Positions 22,375 through 35,480 of a stretch of 64,000 nt of DNA are shown here, in pieces. Under the pieces are notes generated by a model. It did no database searches and had not been told where the DNA came from. It saw only the letters and a program-made list of their open reading frames with translations. The stretch lies in the NCBI GenBank assembly GCA_013076295.1, contig RQOL01000405.1:42504-106503 (forward strand). The letters run 5' to 3'. This DNA is from Sanderia malayensis. Its lineage: Eukaryota; Cnidaria; Scyphozoa; Semaeostomeae; Pelagiidae. The translations under genes were made by a program, and so were the position numbers. Position 1 is the stretch's first letter. The number at the start of each line of letters is the position of its first letter.

Positions 22375-25300
22375 GTTAAAACTATATTTTACGCACGCTA
22401 TGTCCTCTATGACGCAAGAAAAATTTTAAATTTCGCGCCGCTATTGTTGTTGCTAGGACGCCGAAATTCCCGTGTAAATCTGATGATAATAGTATTAGCT
22501 CCTGCAGGACATTACGTGGTGCTGCATTGATTTTATTGTGACTGTAGTTTTAAAGAGCAACAAAACTTGGAATTATGCGATAACTATTAGAATTACAAAT
22601 TACAATTGCGATGAGAATACACGTTTTTTTTATAAGGAACCTAGCTGAGGGCCTAGTTGTTTAAGTTTGTTATTTTGAGATCCTTTGACCACTTTGTACT
22701 TGTAAAAGGTCTTTAATTTTAAGTTTGGCATTTGGTGGACATAATTAGTAGAGACGCAAGAAAAGCATTCAAATTCATCGTTTTGCTGTGTGAAAGGATA
22801 AGAGGTTAACACATGAAGAAGCTTCAAATAATGTAAAAGTACTGAAAATCAATGGAACCGGCTTCTCAATTTTGAATAGTGCGGAAATATTAATATACTA
22901 AAAATTAAAAGATGCCTTAGTGATTTGGTCTGTAGTAGTAAACGTTCCTTAAGTTTTCTACCTTATACATGTAGGTTCCTTATAGAAAAGCTTGTTACTT
23001 CAAGTTACTATTATGTTGTAATTGTTCTGAGGATTCAATAAGTTTCTGTGCTTGCATGTTAATTGTATGGGAAAGCTCTTTATGATATAAGACACATTGT
23101 AAGATGGTAGTACAGTTCATGTAATACAGTGTCTACATACTGAAAACATGAGCAAGTGTCAATGATATATACAATTAGAATGTTGTTGATAAAAAAAACA
23201 GAAACATAGTTAGTTAAGCACTTCCACAGTGAATGAATGAGGACACACCATACACTATGAGGTTCTGGTTAAAAGATATCTACAATGGGAAACTTATCAT
23301 GCAAGACTCTCAATATTCAAGTAAGATAACAAAGACATATTTATGCACATATAGATTATTAAAATGCATTAATAATGTTTGCTTGTGTGGTAAGAGCCAT
23401 CTTAGCTTGTTTTGTCCAATGTAATGGAGGATTCTATTAGTGATTGATACAATGTATGCTTCCCACTAAATTTGAAAATGTTGTGCTCTAATGGTTGTGA
23501 AATCATTGCCGTCTATGCCTGGCACACTGAGCTTACGACAACACATCTACCTGATAAGGAACATCATTAAGTGACAATGAGGAAGAATTAAGTACCTACA
23601 GGTTTAGAATACTGTAAGTGATTCGTTAAGAAAACATTTAGTGGTAGTCAATGTAGAAATATTATTTAGCATTTATTTATTCAGTCTGCTTTTCAAGCAA
23701 GGTGCATTAATTGTTCATATGGAACAGAGAGCATCATACCTTGAATATTATACCTGACTTGGGAAATAATTTGAAGAGAACATTTTGAACCATTGATTTA
23801 ATTTTCCATTGCCTTTGACTAAATGAATCTGTACAAAAAATAGGAAAAGAGCATTAATGAGTGTATTCGACAAAACAGTTATGCAATGCACGTGCAATGA
23901 GGAAGGTGGTAAGTAAATAAAGTGTGGAATTTTCCCAGGGCTTGAACTTGACTTTCACTGGTTTCCTTCATGTACACATTACAACAATTAAACATCTTGG
24001 ATAAACAGAAATGAAAGCAGGTTCATGTTGGGATATCAATGAGCTTTGCTCGTAAAACAAAGAAGGAAGCCACAAAGTCAATAAATTGGTTAGGAACTAT
24101 ATTCACGAAAACAAAAGCCCCAGGAAGATTTCGATATAGCAATGCACATTTCATTGGAGAATTTCCAGAATTCTGGCCTAACAAACTACTATATGTAAAC
24201 CGTGATTAAAGTAGAAATGGCCTAAGCTAAGCAATTTCCACTCAACATATCAAATGGAAAGGGATAAAAATGTCCTCTCCTCATTCACAGCAGCCTAGTT
24301 GTCTCCCTTAAGTCAATAGGGGTATCTCCTCTACCTGAGCTTCATTTTCTCTCATTTCAGTATCAAATTCCCTTATATCTAAATATCCATTGTTTGATTG
24401 TCCAAAATGAAAATTAACCTGACTTACCTTTGGTGAAGAGCAAGGTAGTTGTTTCCTTTGAGCCAGGAAGGCTTTATGAGGTATAATTTCATTGAGTTCA
24501 GCAACTAAATCCGACTCGATGCCATTTGTTGGCAGGCAGAAACTTTGACCCGACAGGCAACAATAGTGCGATGATGAGACATAACATAGATGAAAATCAT
24601 ACATAGACAGCACAAAGGCGTTTGAAATGGGAGACAGAAGTCTCGCCTCGTTTCAATGATCTTAGCAGAAATGCATCTAATTAAAAACGAAGTCGATAAA
24701 TTTTGTTATGATGTTATTGAATGGAGATTTATATGGGACAAATACACAAATATATGAATATTGAAACTCTAACGATTTATCTGCGGGCAATCTTCTATTG
24801 AAAACATAAATCGCTAATTTAAAACTTATTATAATGCGGAGATCTGAAAGATTACATACAGTACAAAAAACATGTTTTGAAAGACTGGATAGATATTTGT
24901 ATTGTATGCGAAGTACGAATGCGAAGGTTGAGTCATGATATAGTCTACATTAAATTGGTGAATGTCAATATCAATAAAATTGATCATACAATCCGTAGTT
25001 CAGGTTGCAAATTGATTGGTTAGCACGTTTAGCAAATGACAGTACCTCATTGGATCTTCAATAGCATTCACTCTGCAGATACATCTGTGCCACGGCGTGA
25101 ATGTTTTCTTCCAATAACGGCGGTCGTTTGCTTTGAGGATTACGTTTATACATAGCAAAAAAAAGAATAAGATTGCCGGTTACATTAGTGAAAAGCTCGA
25201 ACACCAGCGTCAAGGAGTAACCTTTGTTCAAGTTTTCCTTGTTGGTGAAAACTGCAATTGAAACTTGGAAGTATATAACAGTAAATACTAAAGGGGCCTG

Positions 25301-25630
25301 TATAGATTATAGATTAAGTTTTCATGTATTAAAAGGAGAGGGGGGATGTTATTGACAGTGCCATATTTTGCAAAAAGTAACTATCCTTAAGGGACAACTT
25401 GCAGTTTTCACAGAGTAAGGAAATCCACTTTCCCATAGGCAATATCGGAGAAAATGGCAACGCATAACTCTTAATAATCGGGCGCTACGCAGGATTCAGG
25501 ACTGTGCCGACTGCTGTGTGTGGTGCAGTCACCCCTGGACATGTGGAGGGCGTAATGTCCAGTTGGTCTCCGCAGATCAGTGTTATCTAGAATGAATGCA
25601 TTCTAGAAGTGTGCCGGTAACGGCTGTACA

Positions 25631-28600
25631 TCACACTAATGTGCGACGTGATCTGCGTTGACACACAATACCCGTACCCTTGAATGTGTGTATGTGCGTT
25701 TTGGTAGGCAGCCCTCTGTAGAGCAACTGTGCAGATGGTCGCTCTAGGATGAAGCCTTGCAGGACTTCTTGGAAAACAATGTTCTTTGTTTTCCTGCGTG
25801 TTTCCTCTGGAGGAATACTTTGAGCCCGTTAAATGATGTTGCTCTTGACATGGCCACATATAACTGACCATGTGTGAACACGGGCTCAGGTAAGTACAAA
25901 CCAACATACCTCAGGGATTGCCCCTGTGCCTTGTTGATTGTCAAGCAGTATGCAAGTCTGACTGGAAACTGTCGCGTTTCATTTTGAACGGCATTTCCGT
26001 GTCCTGAGTGGAGACTGTGATCTTGGGAATCATGACCCGTTGTCCTCTGTGCTCCTTGGTAATGATCTCTGCTGTGATCACGTGACGTCGGAGATGCCGA
26101 ACTATGAGTCTTGTTCCGTTGCAAAGACCTTTCTTTGGATTGAGATTCCGCAGAAGAATGATCGTTGCACCAACCTGATGCAATGAATATTATTGTGATT
26201 AATGACGGCTTTTTTATGGTGCACTACCTTTGCACATAATAATTTAATGCTAATAGGATGAAAGATTGTAATCTTCCTACCTTGAGTTTACGTCTGTGCA
26301 ATGGCATTCCATTGGGAGTGAGTTGGTTGAGAAATTCAATGGGGTAGGCCTCTTCCTCATCTGGATCGTCTGTGACAACACTGTCTGTGCTGTAATAAGT
26401 TCTTTCGGGTGTTTGAAGTCTGTCCAGAATTAAGTCGTTCACTTGATGTGATAAGTCATTCTTCGGAGTCAGACAACAGCGTTCAGACATTGTTACAGGA
26501 TCCATCATTAGGTGTGAATCTGGTGTGTTCGGCCTGGGAAAAATGAAGTTCATTATGTCTTCTTTAGACGAAGTGCATATCTGTTGTGGCAGAATGACGT
26601 TGTCCAGTGCATCGTGTGCTTCTTGCTTGTTGCCAAGTCTGAGAAGCCATTCTGAGAATTCACGGTATGAATCATCTTGAACGGCTCTCATGTTGGTGTG
26701 TAAACGATGCTGCTGAAACTTTGTCCATAGATCAATGATCTGGTGTGATTTTAGAGTCTCTGCTACAATCCTTTCCCTTCCTGCTTTTGTGACGACAGGT
26801 AGAACTTGTCTGAAGTCACCACCAAGTAGCATGAACTTGCCACCAAATGGTCTGTCGACATGTGTAATGTCTCTAAGCAGTCGGTCGACTGCTTGTAATG
26901 CAAGTGCGGGAATCATGGAAGCTTCATCCCATATGAAGAGAGTAGTTTCGCGCAATACCTGTGCTCTCCTGCTCTGTCTCTTGACATTACACGTTGATTC
27001 AGCTTGAAGTGGTATAGGAATTTGAAAGGTAGAATGTGAAGTTCTACCATTTATGAGCAGTGTTGCAGCAATTCCTGACCACGCCATGCACTGAACTTTA
27101 TGTCCATTGGCTTGCAGATTGTGAACCAACGTGTTGTAAAGGAAAGTTTTCCCGGTTCCAGCCGGTCCGTCAACAAAGTGACAGTTCTGTTCGGATTGCG
27201 CGTTGATAGCATCAGTGATTCCCGTGTATATGGCTCGCTGTTCAGGGTTCAATGCGGCCAGCATTCGTTCTCCTTCCTCTCTGGCATTGCCAACATCCAT
27301 GTCATCTTCCTCTGTAATAATGAGTGAAATATATTGCAATAAAATTGGAAAGAAAGCTAGGAGAATCATCGTGCAAAAATATGTAAATGCTCTTGTCTGC
27401 ACGATGTTAGGATACATTATTATATTCTTACTAATACAGTACATATTTGAAAATAACACATTAGTACCTCGTTCAGGAATGACATAGTCGGCTGGAAGTT
27501 GAGGAAGGTCAGCATAATTAGTGATCGATTGACCATGTACTTTCAAATTTTCGTCAATGTCGTGTAGACATTGATACATGTGTCGGTCTTCAAAAGCTAT
27601 GGCCATATCTGGATGATTGACTTGATCACGTCGTACAAAGTCTTCACTTAATGCTTCTTTGAACATGTTGAAGAGTGCTGCGATATCAGAAGGTGTTTGA
27701 AAAAGGAGTAATGTTGCAAACAACTGTCTCAGTTGTACTGGCATGTTGAAAATGACTGCCTCCTCCAAACAGCGTATGATTTCAGCATCATCTTCCAACA
27801 GACCTAGAGCTAAAGCAGCGTCTTTGAAGGAATTGCATAGGTTTCCTTCTATCATACGAAGATCTTCAAACGACGTGGCACCTCGTTTATGGAGAAGCAA
27901 TAGTCTCAGTGCGAACCTTTGCTCACATGGTCGTGGGTGAACTTGATATATTCTGCCTATGACAGGCAGTGTTCTCCGCTGTCTTGCTTTCCATGTTTTG
28001 GTGCGCTCGTTGAAAACATAGTGTTCAGGAATCTCGTGATAGAGATATTGGCGTGCAGCCGGGTCTTGTGCATTCAATTCAAACCAAGACGTCAGTGTGG
28101 TTTTTTCATTGATGTTTTGTAATTGTTCGACCCTTCCATTATCCTGAAAGTATACGGTCTGCTGATCAGGTAAATGAACATGCAGACGTTTTATAGTGTG
28201 ACTTTTCTCGAGCATGGAAAATTGGAATATTCTGTGAACAGCTTCGTGTGGTCCAATATACCGAGCGTTGATGTATTGGCGTACTTCATCGTGCTCAATA
28301 TCTTGAGGTACTTGTTGCTGCTGTCCTTCCAGAATTTCCACGTGTGCCATATCTTGTCCTTTATGAATATATTTGAAAATATATTTCACGGACTTCACAG
28401 TGCTACATATTTCGAGATTAATGTGACACTGATACTTGAGTAGAAGATAGCGATTATGTGGCACAACCCATGTATCATCTAGAAGTCGATCTTCTAGATT
28501 GACTGGGTGACGACAGCGTCGTCTGTAGAGTGGATAACTATTCGCATTAAGTTGTGTTTCGGCAGTGCGATCTTTCGGAAATCGTTTCTTGCATTTGTTA

Positions 28601-31600
28601 TTCTCCATGCAAACACATCCGGGGTTTATATCACCGCATGGTCCATGTGTCATGTGCTTCAGCACTAACTTGTGATATCTTGCATCCTGTGGGTCCGGAA
28701 TTTCAGCTGATATGAGTCGATCTACCTGTAGGTTTCGAGGAAAAATATCACATGTAAGTTCTACACATCAAAATGCATTGTGTTTTTACTAAGCAATACA
28801 ACTGATGATTATATATCGTACTCTATATATAAATTATTGTTGTAGATGTTACCTCTTCGGGTGTTCGCGGTCTATCAGCCTCAGACAGGAACAGAATCAT
28901 GTGAGCGTGTGGTAGTCCTCTCTTCTGAAATTCGATGACATATACATGTGCAATAGTGTGTCCCAGAATGTGCTTGTGAAGGATATCTTCCAGTAGTTCT
29001 TGTAGTTTGAGTTGAAATACTCGTGTGACGATGTCAGGCCGGTCATTTGCCTTCTGGTGTGGTAGAATGTTCTCTGAAATCTCCTTCCATCTGGGATTGG
29101 CCGTCATGGTTAGGAAGATGTCAGGCTTGCCATACTTTCTACGATAGTCATTGCATCTTGAAAGTTCTGGTACATATTTCGTTGACTGCCTGAAAAAGAT
29201 GAGGGAAGTATCACAACACGACCGACATCAATATGAAGGGGTTCGTTGGGATTGTTTGCCCTGGCCATTTGATTTTCGATTTCAGCCCTTCTGTTCAGGT
29301 GATCCATTAGGCCTCGATAACTGTCAGCACGTAATTGCCGTTGATTGTGCAAAATCCAGTTGAGCTTGTTTCCTTCTATTTTGGTGTATGCGTCCACTAA
29401 ATATTGTTGAAAGAGAAGTGTTGCCCTGTGGATGGTAGACAGTTGATTTCTGACTTGTATTCGGTACGAATAATATTCGGCGATTGTGAGTCTAATACGG
29501 TGGTTACGATCAGCATTTTGCTGGCCTTGTCCTTCACGTGTAGGTAGACGTTGAAGGTCCAAGCTGTATCCACGATCACCCTGAAAGAACAACAATGGAT
29601 AGGTTAGAGGATCCGCAACCGGAGCTAAGGCATTAATCTTCATAAGATTACCACGCCTTGTTCGAACTTGAAGCTCTCTATTCTCGGGATTAGGAGCACC
29701 GCCATTGCGTGTAGTGTAGACTGCTGCAATTTCTCTGGCAGTAGGATTGTCATATCTTCGATCTTGTTCTGGGCGACCGGTAATAATCATCTTGAACGTG
29801 GGAATAGGCTGGTCATTGGCAATGGCTTGCTGCCTTTGCTCTTCCAGTACTTCTCCCATTGTTTTAAAATGTTGAGCAAACCGATTTACTGCCATTAATT
29901 CGTTTTGCAGCAGCGCCACCATGTCTAAGTCCAAGTTTTGTTCTCTGGCTGTGTTCTGACGTTCTTGCAGTGCCTGTTGGGTGTCCATAATATATAATTC
30001 TGCATATTTTCTGGACCTGTCAGTTTCTGTTACCCCTGTTGAATGCAAGGAAACATTACAAATTGTACTTCGTTATATCAAATGTAATTTTCAATGCAGC
30101 AAATGATTTGTTATGAAAGCATCATAAAGCGCCTTGATTTTCGATTGGACAACTCTTCATATTCAGGCAAGCATAGAGAGCTTATCCATTGCATGTTGGG
30201 TCGGAAATGAATTGAGTGTTCTGTCAACATCCGTTTCATCATGTGAAGCTATTATATGAAAATGTAGCATCATATAAGAGATAAGAGACGGACATTATAT
30301 TTACCTGTCATATGGTATGCACTTCCATGTATGGTGATGACTGGTGGTCCTGCATTAGCGTGTCTTACAACATTAGCTGTCCAGGATGCCATCGCCATTA
30401 GTGAATTGTATCTACGGAAATTTTTGAGAAAATATTTAGATTCATCAGTAGTTCCAGTGTATAAATGCATCACATTTGCCGGGGGTGGTTGAATGGGATC
30501 GAGAGTTATTAATCCTCCCAAGCAACATTTGTTGTATTGCCTTCTTGAGTTGAGTTCCTCTCGAAGTATTTTGCTTCACAGTGAATACATGTCCTCGTCA
30601 TTTTCCAAGATGATGAGGCATTGGGGAGAATTGAGGAATTTCAACAATAGGTTGATTTACTTCCCTTGCTTGTTGTTCGATGGGTTGAGGGACATCATCT
30701 TGGTGTTGTGGTGGGATTTCGTGTTGCATTTCAACTTCTTGTGGTTGTACCGCTATTTCATTCTCTTCATTGTCATTTTGAACGTTGGCTTGCAATTGCA
30801 TAGCAGCAGGCAATACTTGTGGATCCTGAAATTCAATGTAATCTTAGTTAATATAATTCAGTCATGTGTTTTGAAATGCAAAAAACTGAAACTTGTGAAG
30901 ATATGTCTATTTAGAGAGCAAAATAATTTCCTGACATGGTGCTATAGAGAATGACTGGTGTATTCTAAGCCAATTGTGATGGTAGTCTGTTTTACCTGAT
31001 TATCATGTGGAATGGGAATGTGTTGTTCCACGTTGATTTCATCAGGTTGTGCCGGCCTTTCAATTTCATTATATTCATTTTCAATATGTGTTTCGGGTTG
31101 CATCTGCATTGGCCGTATCTGTTGATAATGAAAATTAAATGAAATTAGTTACATGAAGTAATTAGTTATTGGAAATTTAAACGTCATTGCTGTGTGATTA
31201 TGTAAATTGATAAAAATTCATATGAAAACGTATGATACATGTGTAAAATAGGGCAATTTACATGAGGCATTTGGGTTATGGAAAATGGAATTGCCTAACT
31301 GTAGTTAGGTTGTGGTAAGAATTTTAATTTACCTCATTCTCATTTTGAGCTTGATTTACATTAAGCATCTCCACATCTGCCGTTTGTATTGCTGCTTGAC
31401 CTTCATGATTACGATTCAGAAGGGGTGGTTGCAACTGCATAACCATCGGCGGTACCTGCAGATGGAAAAATATTGATAATTTGGTTGATATAATAACTGG
31501 TTTAATTTTGATATTTTTTAATTACAAAAAGCTGTATAATATAGAGTTATCTTATTTTGAAAAGATTAGCAGAAATTATTGAGTTGTGTACCTGAAGTTG

Positions 31601-31936
31601 AGGGGCCAGTGCTGCAGGATATTGTAAGCCATTGTTTATTGGTTGTGGAACTGCTATAAGTCCGTAGTGGGGAAGCATCACAGGTAGTTGCCATGGCACA
31701 TATAATGCCTGCATTTGTGGATAATGAAGTGGGAGTGGTTGATATTCTGGGGCTGGTTGCTGAGGGTATTCTTGTTGCAACTGGTGAAGATCATTCACTG
31801 CTTCCTGTACCATATTATCAGGTGGCAAATCAGCAGGATGAGGCTGTTGGTTATTCTCACGACGGCGGCGAGCTGCATCCCGCATTTGATTACGACGACT
31901 GGTGCCGGTAATGCCCTTTTTGGCTTTTCTTGGCAT
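25631..31936 (-). pseudogene. Helitron Rep/PIF1-like helicase gene, copy B (8 exons)
   Basis: Rolling-circle transposase (HUH/Y2 nicking domain plus 5'-3' helicase). Exons: 31936-31592, 31455-31333, 31118-30996, 30825-30305, 30035-28853, 28725-27468, 27311-26281, 26174-25631; all borders are GT/AG. Features in order: basic start MPRKAKK and Gln/Pro-rich exon 1; a Cys-rich segment in exon 4; VVILPSSFSGS; MTANPRW; HUH as GLPHAHM (28909-28901); Y2 as KYIFKYIHKG (about 28387-28357); Walker A GPAGTGKT (about 27165); Walker B IWDEAS (about 26925); [19 protein letters not shown] and YVAMSRA near the end; and a C-terminal FQEVL. Catalytic motifs are intact, but single-base deletions near 30600, 30575, 29145, 25975 and 25815 break the frame. 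An unspliced read-through of the intron at 27467-27312 also stays open. Best-preserved copy in the window (longest frame 813 residues). Confidence 0.9.
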
Positions 31937-33890
31937 TTTGCAAGAGATAATATAAAAAAGAAAAAAATGTGTTTTATATGCAACCCAATTTAAGTGAAAA
32001 TTTGAAATAAGAGTGATTTTTGTGAGCAAGTTTTGTGATGGGTTTGTTGTTTTGTGGTGAGCTGCAAGATAAAATAAATAATTTAAAACATAATTGTAAG
32101 AAATGTTTGGAATTACTCTTGATTGTTGAATTAAATTATTGGTTATTGAAAGTTTCCAATAAAAAATATTGGAGCACTTTATCTTATGACCTACATCACT
32201 CTCTCTATTGTGTTCTTTAACAACTAAAAGGAAAACAGTTGTGATAATGAATGGATTTGAAAAGTTAATCATCCATTTCATTCTTGCAAAGAAAAATCTA
32301 TAAACCTACATTTGATGTGTTTGTAAAGGCTAGATTTTATTTGCATTGTGCAGTAAATTTGCTTTCTATTGATAAGAATTTGTTGCAATTGTTAATACTA
32401 CTTTAAATATAGTAGTTAAGCTTAAAATTTGGTATATGAATGTACATTACAGAGTGAGGCATTTAAACATTAATTAAAATAGGCTTCGTATAAGAGCAAT
32501 TGTTGTGACACTCACCAAATATTTTGAGGATTCAACTTTTTTGGAAATCCTGTTTTTACAAAAGAAGAAAGATGATTTGGATGAATTGATTATCTTGTAA
32601 AGAGAAAGTTGCCATTAATACTAAGGAATGTTTAACATGTTTAACTTGTATATTATTATGTTGATTGAGTTGAGTGAAGAAATGAGAAGAAAATGTCATG
32701 CTGAAGTGAAGGAGTGAAATACATACTTTATAAAAAACTTCACTTTACTTTACTTTGTTAATAATAACAAAAGTGGCTGGACATTAACGGAGAAGCCAGA
32801 TGACAGAAACGCTAAAAAACCACATGACAGAAACGCTAAAAAGACAGTGCATTGCGATGCAATGAAAGACAACGGTTGCTTTAAAGAAGACGCTGTCGGT
32901 GTAAATAAGGATTGTTTAGGAAAGGTAAATTTCAACATTCAACTTACCAATAAAATAAAACAATCTTTCTAACAATGCTTTTGTCGATATATACAAAAAA
33001 TTGTAATATAATTATAATTATCTGCCAATTTCTAACAACAAATTTTACATTTGGTATAGCAAGAAAGTAAAGACGCAATTGCTATTTTAAATTCGCGCCA
33101 ATTTGAAAGTTTGTGGCCTCTATTCGGCGGCGTGCCTCGTTGTTGTTATTATTATTCTAATGATGATCCATTCGACAGTGAGGCAGTTGAAAACAATAAC
33201 AGGAACAGCATGTACTTGGCACCGAAGAGAAAAGGACGTTGTTGTTTGTTGATGATGGGGAGAAGTGTCGTTTTGTAATCTCTAAGTATAAGAAATAATT
33301 TGGTGGACTTTATTATGCATGTTATCTAGAAATAGATCATTTCTCACCATGGCGTTGTGGGGATTTTGATGGTGATGATGTATTGGACAGAGGTTGTTGA
33401 ACACAACAACAGCAAAAACATAGGTAGTATTCCACCACGGACACATGGAGAATGAAGTACATTGATTTTTCGTGAGTTGTTATATGTTCAGAAATATTGC
33501 TGTTGGTAAAAATACCAATAATAAGAGTAGGCCATGGAAGGATGACCAAAGGTAAGAAGGTAAGTACGTTGTTTGACTGGGTGAATAAATGAGGTGGAGG
33601 TAATTAATGATTTGCAGTTACAATAAATTACTTACATTTATAGACTTCAGGCCACATGCAAAGAACTGAGATGAGCCAACATGCTATAAAGTATATTACA
33701 TGATTTCTTCTTGTTTTTCAGGTGCCCAGACATAAAGTGAATGTTTGCGGTCATTCCTTGTGAACATTATTATAGTGAGGTGAGTTCATTTTTGTTAATT
33801 GAAGATCATTTGTTCATAAAGAAGGACAGTGTCTGTTTTGCAGTGATCTTTTTTGAAAAATTACAAAAGTTAGAAGCATTACATAACATT
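31937..33890. other. 5' noncoding spacer of Helitron B
   Basis: AT-rich sequence matching 6176-8157 (inverted) and 47912-49850. The upstream extension of the exon-1 frame to 32281 is not shared with copy A, so I place the start at 31936. No separate gene seen. Confidence 0.55.
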
Positions 33891-34360
33891 ACAATACATA
33901 CATACTTACTATAGATACTATACATAAATATATACATCAATACATACCCTATATACTATATATAAATACTATACATAATATACATACATACCCTACATAC
34001 ATACCCTACATACATAATATACATACATACCCTACATACCCTACATACATACATACATACATACATACATACATACCCTACATACATACCCTACATACAT
34101 ACATACATACCCTACATACATACATACATACCCTACAATACATACCTACAATACATACCCTACAATACATACCCTACATAACATACCCTACAATACATAC
34201 CCTACAATACATACCCTCATACACCTAATACATACCCTACATACATACCCTACAATACATACCCTACAATACATACCCTACAATACATACCCTACAATAC
34301 ATACCCTACAATACATACTCTACGATACATACCCTACAATACATACCCTACAATACATAC
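33891..34360 (-). repeat. 14-bp minisatellite and (CATA)n, copy B
   Basis: Reverse-orientation units CCCTACAATACATA mixed with (CATA)n, about 0.47 kb. It corresponds to the longer tract at 4763-6175 in copy A. Confidence 0.92.
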
Positions 34361-34917
34361 AATTTTAGTTGTACATTTTTGAAGTCCAAGGCATGATTTT
34401 CTTCATCAAAAATAGCCGTGAAATCAAGCCCCTGCAAAAAATAGCAATTTAAACACGATTCACCAACTTTCAAATTCAATTAGGGTGGCCAATTTTTGTC
34501 CTACAGAACCCACGAAAATATCAACATGAAGCTAATAGCTTGGCGAACATTTATCGAAAGTATTTGTGTGAAAAAAACAAAGTTTTGGCAGGTTAAAAAA
34601 TAGTTTTCGCAAATGCAAAACACACGCGTGTTGCATGAAAATTTCGTGTTTTCCACCAAAACCCAATCTCAGCCAAAACTGTCCAAAAACAGAGGATAAT
34701 CAAGAAAACAGAAAAAACAAAGCCAGATAACTTTAGTTCTCGTGTAAATAAACAGTTATCGAAAGTTTAAATGGAGAAAATCGGCCCAGAACGACCCGAG
34801 AAAATCAAAATTGTCTTCGTGTTTTGGTTAGGCCCTCGAGCCGAAAGAAAAACGTGAGGTGAAACAAAACAAAACTCGTGCTATTTAAAGCCAAAAACAA
34901 TTGAATAAAGGAAATAC

Positions 34918-35116
34918 CTTGAAATAATTGTTCACCAATTGTCTCCACAGGTCTTGACAACAATTGACACGTCTTTACAATCGATTTCCGGCACGTATTC
35001 ACGTTTAAACCCGAGCAACTTGCCGCCCGTTCAACCGAAAAAACACGTGCTTCTCCCTGCTCGTTTTGCATCTCATTAACTCCGTCCTGGGAACTTTCTA
35101 GAAGGTCGGAACACAA
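34918..35116 (-). CDS. Conserved 5'-subterminal small ORF/exon
   Basis: A frame starting MCSDLLES and running through VNEMQNEQGEARV and SIVKTCQLLSRPVE to FQ, where AAG|GTATTT could be a splice donor. Closely related frames occur at the same place in D (55148), E (58166) and F (62034), all about 0.25 kb from the 5' terminus. Repetition of the DNA alone could explain this, and the A copy is interrupted. Function unknown. Confidence 0.3.
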
Positions 35117-35269
35117 AATTGGCCATAACTCTCGAACCGCTGGGGTTAGAAATTAGCGGAAAGCTTTAGTCTCATCAGCACAATGCAGCGATCATTTCCG
35201 TACCAATTTGCACCCTTATTGACCCCCAGAAAAAAAGCCTTTGAGTGGCAACGGCCGCTCCTTTGATCC

Positions 35270-35361
35270 CATTGTTCGGTCGAACGTCGATTGTTCACCA
35301 AACAATGGCCCATTGTTCAGCGGCTCCCGGTCACGTGTCGACGTAGATTATATAATAGAGA
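35270..35361 (-). promoter_or_regulatory. 5'-terminal block: ATTGTT repeats, CACGTG, TC end
   Basis: Within about 90 bp of the 5' terminus there are repeated ATTGTT/AACAAT motifs in both orientations (for example CAATGGCCCATTGTT) and a CACGTG palindrome. The same arrangement is present at 3552-3660, 19420-19516, 51470-51582, 55295-55393, 58315-58433 and 62170-62266. This conservation at all 5' ends suggests a Rep-binding or promoter role (inference). Confidence 0.5.
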
Positions 35362-35365
35362 CTAG
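35360..35365 (-). other. Head-to-tail Helitron junction CTAG|TC
   Basis: CTAG of element C (35365-35362) followed directly on the minus strand by TC of element B (35361-35360), which continues TCTCTATTATATAATC. Confidence 0.85.
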
Positions 35366-35480
35366 CCGGGGGCGCTCGCATACGCTCGCTTCCCGGAGCC
35401 CCCCAAGCAACAAAAGTTTAATGTGGTTGGCGCACTTCGTGCGCTGCATTCGCTAACGCTCATGCCCTTTCCCATCCCAC

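Larger units (their letters stand above)
19641..25630. other. 3' cargo region of Helitron B, no recognised gene
   Basis: About 6 kb between the transposase stop and the 3' end, colinear with 35481-41725 in C. I recognise no known protein. Sites conserved between B and C are a pyrimidine-rich exon start with ATG|GTAAGT on the plus strand (21014-21049), an acidic 46-codon exon on the minus strand (22374-22237), and a palindrome at 21754-21771. A minus-strand frame (24613-24308) has a consensus donor AAAG|GTAAGT at 24428 but no acceptor I can confirm. Parts of 20.4-20.9 kb resemble 24.0-24.6 kb in the same order, suggesting an old internal duplication. Confidence 0.5.
19517..35361 (-). mobile_element. 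Autonomous-type family-1 Helitron, copy B (15.8 kb)
   Basis: Bounded by 5' TC (35361-35360) and 3' CTAG (19520-19517). Order 5' to 3': conserved 5' block, a short minisatellite (about 34360-33895), spacer, Rep/helicase gene (31936-25631), about 6 kb of non-Rep sequence, and the 3' terminal module. It is colinear with copy C over its whole length, with many point and indel differences, so the two are diverged copies and not a recent duplication. The gene has several frameshifts. Confidence 0.88.

Noticed and set aside
26735..28443. Plus-strand frames opposite the B helicase
   Set aside because: Antisense shadows of the conserved transposase exons.
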